Source: an uncultured Lachnospiraceae bacterium (GTDB lineage: Bacteria; Bacillota; Clostridia; Lachnospirales; Lachnospiraceae). Taken from it: 39,998 nt of DNA. Shown here one piece after another: positions 31,988 through 39,553 of the stretch. How positions within the stretch are numbered: the first letter of the stretch is position 1; each line of letters begins with the position of its first letter. Both the position numbers and the translations under genes were made by a program. The stretch spans positions 1 to 39,998 of the forward strand of contig CARQVR010000007.1 of NCBI GenBank assembly GCA_949051815.1. Reading direction: 5' to 3'. The notes under the pieces were generated by a model. It had not been told where the DNA came from and ran no database searches. It saw nothing but the letters and a program-made list of their open reading frames with translations.

Positions 31988-34342
31988 ATGCGCAGACCAC
32001 TATGCCTGACCGGACTGGCATTTGTGATGGTTCTGCTTCTTGGGATAAACCTGATTCCGCATGATCCGCCGGACTATGGCGCTTTCGACGGGGAAACGGC
32101 TGCCGCCGTGGGACGTGTGGGGTGGAAGGAGCACAGAATTTCCGGATCGGAGGAAGTTCTCGTAGTAACCCTTGAGCAGGCCATTATTCTGAAACCGGAT
32201 CAAAGATCCGTTCTGAAACAAATCTTAGCAGATTCTGACACAGCTTTTTCTGATTTGATCGCTGCAGATTCCGTAAAGAAAACAGAAAACTTTTTAAAAG
32301 AAAACAGGGAGCGTCTCTGTCTGGAGAACGCGGAGGAGATCACGGGGTTATTATGCTATCTCGGGGGAGAGGAGAATCCCGCCATGGGCAGTCTTGTGCT
32401 GGTGGAGGGGAAGCTGCGTCCGTTTTCGCGAGCCACCAATCCCGGCGAGTTTGACGCAGCCGCTTATTACCGCGTTATGGGGCAGCAGGGCAGATTGACG
32501 GGAGCCTCCTGTCTGGCGCAGAGCGGGGACTTTTCGGGTTTCCGGGAAGGATTGTACCGCTGTCGGGAATACCTGTCGCTCCTTCTGGGCGCCTGTTATC
32601 CCCAAAAGGAGGCGTCCGTCATGAGGGCTATGCTTCTGGGGGAGAAAGCCATGCTGGACGGAGAGGTCAAAAGTCTGTACCGGCAAAACGGTATCATACA
32701 TATTCTGGCCATCAGCGGCCTTCACCTCTCCATTTTGGGAATGGGGTTTCACGGGATGCTGCGGCGAATGCATGTCCCTAAAGTAGTTAACATAATATTG
32801 ACGCTTGCGGTGATGTACTGTTACGGGGTGATGACGGGCATGGGTATCTCCATCGTCAGGGCGTTTGTGATGTTTGGCATGAAGCTGTGCGCGGACTTAT
32901 GCGGCAGAACTTACGACCTGCTGACGGCCATGACGACGGCTGCGCTTCTGATTCTCGTCAGACAGCCGCTTTATCTGACCTACAGCGGTTTCCTGTTCTC
33001 CTTCGGTGCGGTGTGCGGTATCGGGCTTTTGCCCTCGGCATTCTGTCACTTTCCAGCGCGATCTGACCGTTTTCCTATGGGGAACCGCCTGGTAAAGGCA
33101 TTGTTTACGGGAGGCTGGATTTCCCTCTGCACCCTGCCTGTGTATCTGTGCTTTTATTACGAATTTCCGCTCTATTCCGTGCTGCTCAACCTGATTGTGA
33201 TTCCGTGCATGGGCGCGCTTCTGCTGAGTGGAATCGCCGTGATGGGGGCGGCGGTCTGCGCCCTGCCCTTTGGGCGGCTGGCAGCCTTTCCTGGCATCTG
33301 GATTTTAACCTTTTACGAAAAGTGCGCCGCATTCTGCCTGAGACTGCCGGGACGCCGGTGGGTGGCGGGAAGGCCGCAAAACTGGCAGATTGTGGCTTTT
33401 CTGGCGCTTTTGGCGGCGGCGGTTTTCTTTGCGGGAAAGGCGGAAAAGAGAAACAGGGGATATTTCTGGTGCGCCGTTTTTTGTGCGGTGATCCTTCTGG
33501 GCTTTCGGATGCCCCGGCGCTTTGAGATTACCATGCTGGATATCGGGCAGGGAGACTGTATTTATCTGGCGGACGGTGCGGGAGGGCACTATCTCATTGA
33601 CGGCGGCAGTTCCGACAGGAAAGATGTGGAGACATATCAGATTGCGCCGTTTCTAAAGTACAGGGGGGTAAGCAGGCTTAATGCAGTGTTTGTCACCCAT
33701 TCGGACGCGGATCACATAAGCGGCATTGAGGGAATGCTTCGGGATTACGGGGAGACGGGGATAGAGATAGGCTGCCTGTTTCTGCCAGACGTTGGGAAGG
33801 AGAGCAGGGACGAAGCCTGGCATAGATTGGAGGAGCTGGCGGCGGACGCAAGTGTGCCTGTCAGGTATCTCCATGCGGGGGACCGGTTGGATAGCGGAAA
33901 AGTTATGTTAACTTGTATACACCCAAACAAAGATTATATAAACCAAAGCGCCAATGCCTGTTCCATGGTTCTGTATCTGACCTGTGAAAATTTTTCCGCG
34001 CTCTTTACGGGCGATCTGGAAGGGGAGGGGGAAGCGCTGGTGACAGAGCGGCTGGCCCATATGGGAGACGGCGCGGAAATAGTTATGCAGCCCCTTACCC
34101 TGCTGAAAGCAGGCCATCACGGATCCAAAAACGCCACAAAGGAGCCGCTTCTTTCGCTTATAAATCCCCGGATCGCGCTTATCTCTGCGGGGCGGGATAA
34201 TTCTTACGGCCATCCCCACAAAGAGACGCTTAAACGGCTTACGGACAGGGGATGCCGGATTTATCAGACCCCGGAGAGCGGCGCCGTGACGGTGCGGGTG
34301 AGCGGTGGAAGTGTCCGGGTGGAGCCGTACCTGGGGCGATAG
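31988..34342 (+). CDS. comEC: ComEC/Rec2 DNA uptake channel
   Basis: A 784-residue membrane protein that would conduct single-stranded DNA inward during transformation. The N-terminal part (about 35-185) is an OB-fold (DUF4131) ending NPGEFDAAAYY. The competence domain has many helices, beginning HILAISGLHLSILGMG (about 235-250). The C-terminal metallo-beta-lactamase-like domain (about 515-780) begins ITMLDIGQGDCIYL and shows the metal-binding pattern HSDADHISG, then FTGDLEGEGE and GHHGSKNAT, suggesting an active nuclease. An AT-rich, charged insertion of about 55 residues lies in the OB-fold (about 63-117). AAGGAGGAG precedes the ATG. Order comEC then holA is common in Clostridia, here with two genes between. 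Confidence 0.94.
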   Translation: MRRPLCLTGLAFVMVLLLGINLIPHDPPDYGAFDGETAAAVGRVGWKEHRISGSEEVLVVTLEQAIILKPDQRSVLKQILADSDTAFSDLIAADSVKKTENFLKENRERLCLENAEEITGLLCYLGGEENPAMGSLVLVEGKLRPFSRATNPGEFDAAAYYRVMGQQGRLTGASCLAQSGDFSGFREGLYRCREYLSLLLGACYPQKEASVMRAMLLGEKAMLDGEVKSLYRQNGIIHILAISGLHLSILGMGFHGMLRRMHVPKVVNIILTLAVMYCYGVMTGMGISIVRAFVMFGMKLCADLCGRTYDLLTAMTTAALLILVRQPLYLTYSGFLFSFGAVCGIGLLPSAFCHFPARSDRFPMGNRLVKALFTGGWISLCTLPVYLCFYYEFPLYSVLLNLIVIPCMGALLLSGIAVMGAAVCALPFGRLAAFPGIWILTFYEKCAAFCLRLPGRRWVAGRPQNWQIVAFLALLAAAVFFAGKAEKRNRGYFWCAVFCAVILLGFRMPRRFEITMLDIGQGDCIYLADGAGGHYLIDGGSSDRKDVETYQIAPFLKYRGVSRLNAVFVTHSDADHISGIEGMLRDYGETGIEIGCLFLPDVGKESRDEAWHRLEELAADASVPVRYLHAGDRLDSGKVMLTCIHPNKDYINQSANACSMVLYLTCENFSALFTGDLEGEGEALVTERLAHMGDGAEIVMQPLTLLKAGHHGSKNATKEPLLSLINPRIALISAGRDNSYGHPHKETLKRLTDRGCRIYQTPESGAVTVRVSGGSVRVEPYLGR
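32786..32796 (+). repeat. GTTAACATAAT motif, copy 10 (inside comEC)
   Basis: Variant with TTAACATAA, identical over 11 bp to copy 4 at 975. It encodes VVNII across codons including two rare-looking ATA isoleucines. Confidence 0.5.
33902..33912 (-). repeat. GTTAACATAAC motif, copy 11 (inside comEC)
   Basis: GTTATGTTAAC, in the beta-lactamase-like domain. A degenerate relative, ATTATATAAAC, lies 30 bp further on (33933-33943). Confidence 0.45.
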
Positions 34343-34456
34343 GGAGAAAGAGGCGGGTCAAATGGACGATTGCGAAATGAAGTGGGATATCGTATACTGT
34401 GTGTATGAAAAAACAGGTGATTGTCTGATATGAAAATGTGTAAAAGGAGAATGCTT

Positions 34457-36052
34457 ATGTACGAATGTCCAAACTGTGGTAACCATCTGAAATATGACAT
34501 AGCCGCGCAGCAGATGTTATGCGATTATTGCGGTACGACCGCGGATCCTTACAGCCTGCATGAGGAGCAGGAGGCTTTGGAGCGGGGAGAATATGACGCG
34601 ACGGTCTTTGTCTGCTCCCAGTGCGGGGCCAGACTTTTGAGCGAAGACACCACGGCCGCCACGTTCTGCTGCTTCTGCGGTTCCCCGGCCGTTCTGGAAA
34701 GCAGGGTCGGCAAAGGGCGGCGGCCCGTCCGCATCATTCCTTTTTCCAAAACGAAGGAGGACTGCAAGGCTTCTTATGCCGGAATGATGAAGCGCGCCAT
34801 ATTTGCGCCGAAGGAATTGAAGGACGAGTCGTACATCGAAAAGTTTCGCGGGATTTATATGCCCTACTGGATCTATTCCTTTGAGAAAAAGGGAAAAATT
34901 TCTTTTCGGGGAAGTGAGAGCCATCAAAAGGGAGATTATCTGGTCACAAAACATTATGATATCGTCAGCGAGGTGGATGCGTCTTACCGCGGGATTGCCT
35001 ATGACGCGGCGGCGGCCTTTTCCGATGAGTTGAGCGGCGCCATCGCGCCCTTTCAGATGGAGGCGGGCAAGCCTTTTACCCCGTCTTTTTTAAGCGGTTT
35101 CTATGCGGACGCCAACGATGTGGACAGCAGCGTGTACAGGCAGGACGCCGGTGAACTGGTGGCGCAGGAAGGATTTGAGCGGCTTTCGCGAAACAGGACA
35201 TGCGCCAGATATCATGTGAAGGATAGCGGCAATAAGGACGCGCTGAAAAACGCGCTGCGCCCGTCGTGCACCTCGGCGGAGCTGGCTATGCTTCCCGTCT
35301 GGTTTCTCTCTTACAGGAAGGGCGACAGGGTGGCTTACGCCGTGGTCAACGGGCAGACGGGGCGGGCGGCGGCGGACCTGCCGGTGGACAGGAAGAAATA
35401 TGTGGCGGGTTCCCTGCTTCTTTCGCTGCCTTTGTTTATTCTGCTGAATCTGCGGTTTACCATCACGCCGGGCGTTTCCCTGTTTCTGGCGGCGCTTCTT
35501 TCGCTTGCCTGTGCGGTGATATCCGGGTTTCAGATGTACCGGATCAGGGAGCGGGAGCTTATGGAGAACGATAAGGGGTATCGGTCTTTTGGACAGCATG
35601 AGCGGATCGAAGAGAGGAGAATCCTCGGTTTGTCCGCCGGTGAGATAAGGATGCTGCAGATTGTGCTTGGCAGCGTGCTGTTTATGGTTTTCATGCCGAC
35701 TGTCGTATGCATTGCGGCCCTGCGCAGCGACAGCGGGTTTGTGATACTTGCAGCTCTTCTGTTCAGTTTTGCCCTGATATGCGTCGTAACCTGGAAAAGA
35801 TGGCAGAAGCCCGTGAGAAAGGGCGCGGCCAGAGAAATCCTTCCGGCGCTGAAAAAACCTGCCGCGGCAATTTTGCTTGCCTTTGTGATTATGATGTGGA
35901 ATCCCGTTTCCGATCTCTATTATTACGGCGGGGCGGCGGTCTCTATGGCGGCCGTGATCTGGACGATACTGGACATCATAGGGCGGCATAATCTGCTGAC
36001 GACGAGAAAGCTGCCGCAGTTTAACAGACGGGGAGGGGACGGAAATGCGTGA
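34457..36052 (+). CDS. Zinc-ribbon membrane protein
   Basis: About 531 residues. Start at 34457 (MYECPNCGNHLKY), with AAGGAGA 7 bases upstream; earlier starts lack spacing. The N-terminus has two zinc ribbons: CPNC with CDYC (about 4-26) and CSQC with CCFC (about 55-80). A central soluble domain of about 220 residues follows (RIIPFSKTKEDCKASYAGMM; AMLPVWFLSYRKGDRVAYAV). The C-terminal third has about six membrane helices in pairs. This matches the TFIIB-type zinc ribbon proteins found next to TPM-domain proteins. Function is unknown, possibly membrane protein assembly or photosystem-repair-like quality control by analogy. It overlaps the TPM gene by 8 bp. Confidence 0.85.
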   Translation: MYECPNCGNHLKYDIAAQQMLCDYCGTTADPYSLHEEQEALERGEYDATVFVCSQCGARLLSEDTTAATFCCFCGSPAVLESRVGKGRRPVRIIPFSKTKEDCKASYAGMMKRAIFAPKELKDESYIEKFRGIYMPYWIYSFEKKGKISFRGSESHQKGDYLVTKHYDIVSEVDASYRGIAYDAAAAFSDELSGAIAPFQMEAGKPFTPSFLSGFYADANDVDSSVYRQDAGELVAQEGFERLSRNRTCARYHVKDSGNKDALKNALRPSCTSAELAMLPVWFLSYRKGDRVAYAVVNGQTGRAAADLPVDRKKYVAGSLLLSLPLFILLNLRFTITPGVSLFLAALLSLACAVISGFQMYRIRERELMENDKGYRSFGQHERIEERRILGLSAGEIRMLQIVLGSVLFMVFMPTVVCIAALRSDSGFVILAALLFSFALICVVTWKRWQKPVRKGAAREILPALKKPAAAILLAFVIMMWNPVSDLYYYGGAAVSMAAVIWTILDIIGRHNLLTTRKLPQFNRRGGDGNA

Positions 36053-37070
36053 GGATAAAAAGATAAAGACATTGATTCTGGTCTGTGTCACAATCGTCAT
36101 TATGGCAGTTCTGCTCTTTACATGGGGGCTGATGAAAGCGAAACGGCAGATTCAGAAGGGCAGCGAAGCGCTGGATTGGTTTGCGTCGGAAGAGACGGAG
36201 ACAGATGCGGAAACCGGCGAAGAAGCCGATTCGGATAATTGGATTTACATAAATGAACCAGAATACGTTGACGATGAAGTTTACATAAATCAGGAAGAAG
36301 ACATCGGAGAGACTGATTCAGTTTACATAAATTCAATTGAAAGCGCCGGAGACTGCGAAGAGGTTTACATAAATCAAGACACGGGTTACCGCGTTTTCCT
36401 GCAGGACGATGCGCAGCTTCTGGGCGAGGAGGAAGAGCGGGAACTTGCGTCGCTGATGGCAGACATTACGGCCTACGGAAATGTTATGTTTAAGACGACG
36501 GACAGCGGCGTCTGGGATACGGCCTCCTACGCGGGGGAGTATTACAGAGAAAAGACCGGCACCGAAAGCGGCATTCTTCTGCTGATTGATATGGACAACC
36601 GTATGATCTGGATTCACAGCGACGGGGCCGTCTATCAGGTGATTACCAGGTCTTACGCCAATACGATCACGGACAATGTGTACCGCTATGCCTCCGACGG
36701 CGATTACTTCGAGTGCGCGTCGCAGGCGTTCGGGCAGGCGCTTGCGCTTCTTAAGGGAAACAGAATTGCCCAGCCCATGAAATATATCAGCAACGCCCTG
36801 CTTGCGGTGATTCTTGCTTTGCTTTTGAATTACGGTGTGGTGTTTACCTTTACCAGAATAAGGAAACCGGGCAGAGGAGAACTCTTGGGGAATGCGGGGA
36901 ATTATTTCCGCTATACGGAGCCGCAGGCATTCTTCGTGCGGGAGAGCCGCACATATAATCCGACCAGCAGCGGAAGCGGCGGGAGCGGGGGAAGCAGCGG
37001 CGGCAGCAGTGGAGGAGGCAGCAGCAGCAGCGGGGGAAGCAGCGGCGGCGGAGGCGGCCATCGGTTTTAG
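36045..37070 (+). CDS. TPM-domain membrane protein with Gly/Ser-rich tail
   Basis: A 341-residue protein. An N-terminal helix (about 9-29) is followed by an acidic linker (48-112) containing four repeats of (V/I)YIN. A TPM_phosphatase-type domain comes next (about 115-235: YRVFLQDDAQLLGEEEEREL; GILLLIDMDNRMIWIHSDG), then a second helix (about 247-268) and a tail of 30 or so Gly and Ser residues ending HRF. TPM-domain proteins are often membrane-tethered and act in protein quality control. The Gly/Ser tail is a family habit. It overlaps the zinc-ribbon gene, so the two products probably work together. The linker repeats coincide with the genomic GTTTACATAAT motif. Confidence 0.88.
   Translation: MREDKKIKTLILVCVTIVIMAVLLFTWGLMKAKRQIQKGSEALDWFASEETETDAETGEEADSDNWIYINEPEYVDDEVYINQEEDIGETDSVYINSIESAGDCEEVYINQDTGYRVFLQDDAQLLGEEEERELASLMADITAYGNVMFKTTDSGVWDTASYAGEYYREKTGTESGILLLIDMDNRMIWIHSDGAVYQVITRSYANTITDNVYRYASDGDYFECASQAFGQALALLKGNRIAQPMKYISNALLAVILALLLNYGVVFTFTRIRKPGRGELLGNAGNYFRYTEPQAFFVRESRTYNPTSSGSGGSGGSSGGSSGGGSSSSGGSSGGGGGHRF
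36243..36374 (+). repeat. Four in-frame GTTTACATAAAT motif copies
   Basis: Copies 12-15: ATTTACATAAAT (36243), then GTTTACATAAAT at 36279, 36321 and 36363. Spacings are 36, 42 and 42 bp, so the reading frame is kept. Each encodes (V/I)YIN with identical codons, while the flanking sequence differs, so these are not simple tandem duplications. Confidence 0.8.
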
Positions 37071-37122
37071 ACTCACGGCTTAGGTTGCTTTTTTGAGGAC
37101 GAGTGGCTATACTGAATATAAG

Positions 37123-37158
37123 GCCGCATAAATTTTCTCCTAAGCGGCTTAGTGCGGC
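37123..37158 (+). other. Nested hairpin before holA
   Basis: GCCGCA (37123-37128) pairs with TGCGGC (37153-37158), enclosing CTAAG-CGG-CTTAG (37140-37152). It lies in the 178-bp gap between the TPM gene and holA. No T tract follows. The rest of the gap shows no clear feature. Confidence 0.35.
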
Positions 37159-37248
37159 AAACGGAACAAGTGCAGTCTGTATTTGTGATGTTTCGGAATG
37201 AAAGAAAACGGAAAAAGCATTGATCGGGTTTTGGTAATGTGGTAATTT

Positions 37249-38241
37249 ATGAAAAAACTGAGTGAAGAAATCAGGGAAGGAAACTTAAAACAGGTATATC
37301 TTTTGTGCGGGGAGGAAGCCTATCTGCGCAGACAGTACAGGGACAGGGTGAAGAAGGCCCTCATGGGGGACGGAGATCTCATGAATCTGAACTGTTTCGA
37401 GGGGAAGGGGATTGTGTCCGGCGAAGTGATTGATCTGGCGCAGACCATGCCCTTTCTGGCAGAGCGGCGGGTGCTGGTCATAGAGAACAGCGGATTTTTC
37501 AAGAAAGGCGGAGAAGAACTTGCGGCGTATCTGGCGGATCCGGCGCCCAGCGCCTATTTCCTGTTCGTGGAGGCAGAGGTCGATAAGCGGAGTAAACTCT
37601 ACAAGGCGGCTGCGGCAAAGGGACGTGTGATCGAGTGCAAAACCCCGGATGAGAGCGTGCTGAAACGCTGGGTCGCGGAACTTCTTATGAAGGACGGAAA
37701 GCGGATCACCCAGCGGGATCTGGACTTTTTTCTGGAAAAGACGGGGACGGATATGGAAAACATCCGGGGCGAGGTGGAGAAGCTGGTCTGCTATTGTCTG
37801 GAACGGGATGTGATTACCGCACAGGACATCGAGGCGGTCTGCGTCAGACAGATCGGCAGCCGGATCTTTGATATGGTGGAGGCCGTTGCGGATAAGAGGC
37901 AGAGACGGGCTATGGAGCTTTATTATGATCTGCTGACGTTAAAGGAGCCGCCCATGCGGATTCTGTTTCTGATCGCCAGACAGTTTAACCTGCTTTTGCA
38001 GGTGAAGGAGCTGAAAAACAAAGGGTATGACGCGCGGGGCATCGGTGAAAAGGTGGGACTGGCGGGTTTTATCGCCGGAAAATATGTCAATCAGGCGGCG
38101 AAATTCAAGGAGGCGGACTTAAAGCGGGCGGTCACCGACTGCGTGGAGGCGGAAGAGGCCGTCAAGACAGGACGGATGAACGATGTGATGAGCGTGGAGC
38201 TTCTGATTGTGCGGGAGAGTATGCAGGCGGCGAAGGCGTGA
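37249..38241 (+). CDS. holA: DNA polymerase III delta subunit
   Basis: A 330-residue clamp-loader subunit that opens the sliding clamp at replication forks. The family layout is present: an N-terminal AAA-like domain lacking a Walker A (QVYLLCGEEAYLRRQYRDRV), then MPFLAERRVLVIENSGFF, the middle DLDFFLEKTGTDMENIRGEV segment, RQIGSRIFDMVEAVAD, and a C-terminal collar domain with ILFLIARQFNLLLQVKEL. No strong SD precedes the ATG (only AATGTGGT), so initiation may be modest, as suits a low-abundance replication protein. It follows comEC by two intervening genes. Confidence 0.95.
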   Translation: MKKLSEEIREGNLKQVYLLCGEEAYLRRQYRDRVKKALMGDGDLMNLNCFEGKGIVSGEVIDLAQTMPFLAERRVLVIENSGFFKKGGEELAAYLADPAPSAYFLFVEAEVDKRSKLYKAAAAKGRVIECKTPDESVLKRWVAELLMKDGKRITQRDLDFFLEKTGTDMENIRGEVEKLVCYCLERDVITAQDIEAVCVRQIGSRIFDMVEAVADKRQRRAMELYYDLLTLKEPPMRILFLIARQFNLLLQVKELKNKGYDARGIGEKVGLAGFIAGKYVNQAAKFKEADLKRAVTDCVEAEEAVKTGRMNDVMSVELLIVRESMQAAKA

Positions 38242-38422
38242 GACGAAGAGCAGCCGCACCGCAGGTAAAAGCACCGGACCACACAGCCGCAGCGATATGC
38301 GAAAGCCCCGGAACGGCTGGCGAAAAACTTCTGGTTGCGCACAGCGGTATATTTACAGTACAATAGGAACAGGAATGATAAGTTAGCGTCATTTACTTAC
38401 AGGAGATAATTGGAGGCGTGAC

Positions 38423-39031
38423 ATGGGTATGCATATTGTTTGTCTGGATCTGGAAGGTGTGCTGGTGCCGGAGATCTGGATTGCTTTTGCGAAGGAGAGC
38501 GGTATTCCTGAGCTTACAAGAACGACGAGGGACGAGCCTGATTATGACAAGCTGATGAACTGGCGGCTCGGTATTTTGCGACAGCACGGTCTGGGGCTTA
38601 AGGAGATTCAGGAGACGATTTCGAAGATAGATCCGATTCCGGGCGCGAAGGAGTTTCTGGACGAGTTAAGGCGTATGACGCAGGTTATTATTATCAGCGA
38701 TACCTTTACCCAGTTTGCCGGACCGCTGATGGAGAAGCTGGGGTGGCCGACGATTTTCTGCAATTCCCTTGAGGTCGCGTCTGACGGGGAGATTACCGGA
38801 TATAAGATGCGTGTCAAAGAGTCTAAGCTGACCACGGTGAAAGCGCTGCAGTCCATCGGTTATGAGACGATTGCGGCCGGGGACAGCCATAATGATCTGG
38901 CCATGATACAGGCGGGAAAAGCGGGATTTTTATTTAAGAGTACGGAGCAGATTAAGAAGGACTATCCGGAAATACCCGCATATGAGACGTACGAGGAGCT
39001 GTTATGTGCTCTTCGGGAAGCGATGGCGTAA
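38423..39031 (+). CDS. thrH: ThrH-like phosphoserine phosphatase/homoserine phosphotransferase
   Basis: A 202-residue HAD-superfamily enzyme. The catalytic motif is CLDLEGVLVPEIW (nucleophile Asp9; the DLEGVLVPEIW form is ThrH-specific). Motif II is IIISDTFTQFAGPLM, the Lys motif follows in KESKLTTVKAL, and motif III is AAGDSHNDLAMI. ThrH removes phosphate from phosphoserine and can move it to homoserine, linking serine and threonine synthesis. GGAGG 6 bases before the ATG at 38423 supports the start. It is a stand-alone gene. Confidence 0.93.
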   Translation: MGMHIVCLDLEGVLVPEIWIAFAKESGIPELTRTTRDEPDYDKLMNWRLGILRQHGLGLKEIQETISKIDPIPGAKEFLDELRRMTQVIIISDTFTQFAGPLMEKLGWPTIFCNSLEVASDGEITGYKMRVKESKLTTVKALQSIGYETIAAGDSHNDLAMIQAGKAGFLFKSTEQIKKDYPEIPAYETYEELLCALREAMA

Positions 39032-39088
39032 TCTGCGGAAGCATAAAACAGGCTGGGATTCCGGCGACAGGTGAAAGGAGAATTGACT

Positions 39089-39382
39089 ATGAAATGTTTG
39101 CGTGTGGCTTTGGAGGTCGATGTTGAAAAATATGAGGCAGGCAAAGGCATGGAGGATGGCGTTGAGCTGTGGTCGGATGTGGTGACCAGAGGCTGGTTTG
39201 TCACGGATTCCCTTGTGCAGATTAAGAAGGAAAACGGGGCGATTGTATGTCCCTATATTCTGCATAAGAGAGGGAAGACATTTATTGCGGAAGGGGACTA
39301 TATCATCAGGGAGCAGGACGGGTCCCGGCATGTCTGCAGTGAAGAAAAGGTATTCAAGAGATTTAAACCTGTGGAGGAGTAG
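39089..39382 (+). CDS. PGDYG-like small protein
   Basis: A 97-residue protein. Start at 39089 (MKCLRVALEVDVEKY) with AAAGGAG 8 bases upstream rather than the GTG at 39071. The C-terminal half, ending AEGDYIIREQDGSRHVCSEEK and FKRFKPVEE, resembles the PGDYG-type or phage-related small domain in which a GDYI(I/V) turn is conserved. The N-terminal half is all-beta with a WSDVVTRGWFV stretch. Function is unknown. The next motif copy lies 17 bp past its stop. Confidence 0.65.
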   Translation: MKCLRVALEVDVEKYEAGKGMEDGVELWSDVVTRGWFVTDSLVQIKKENGAIVCPYILHKRGKTFIAEGDYIIREQDGSRHVCSEEKVFKRFKPVEE

Positions 39383-39398
39383 GGTATACCCTGCACTT

Positions 39399-39409
39399 AT
39401 TATGTAAAG
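39399..39409 (-). repeat. TTTACATAAT motif, copy 16
   Basis: ATTATGTAAAG, one base from the usual ending, in the gap after the PGDYG-like gene. Confidence 0.5.
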
Positions 39410-39553
39410 TATACCGCGAAAAAGACATTCCATACCAAACATATTTTAGATTCACTCTTTCTGTAATATGATGGTTCTACATTTGGAGGTGCGTATCAAA
39501 GCACAGCCGGCAGCAGGACCATACAAATACAATACAGGAGGGGTGAATTTTTT

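Noticed and set aside
35090..36100. Minus-strand frame of 336 codons over the zinc-ribbon gene
   Set aside because: It is antisense to a well-supported membrane protein and is full of Arg, His and Gln, typical of a shadow.
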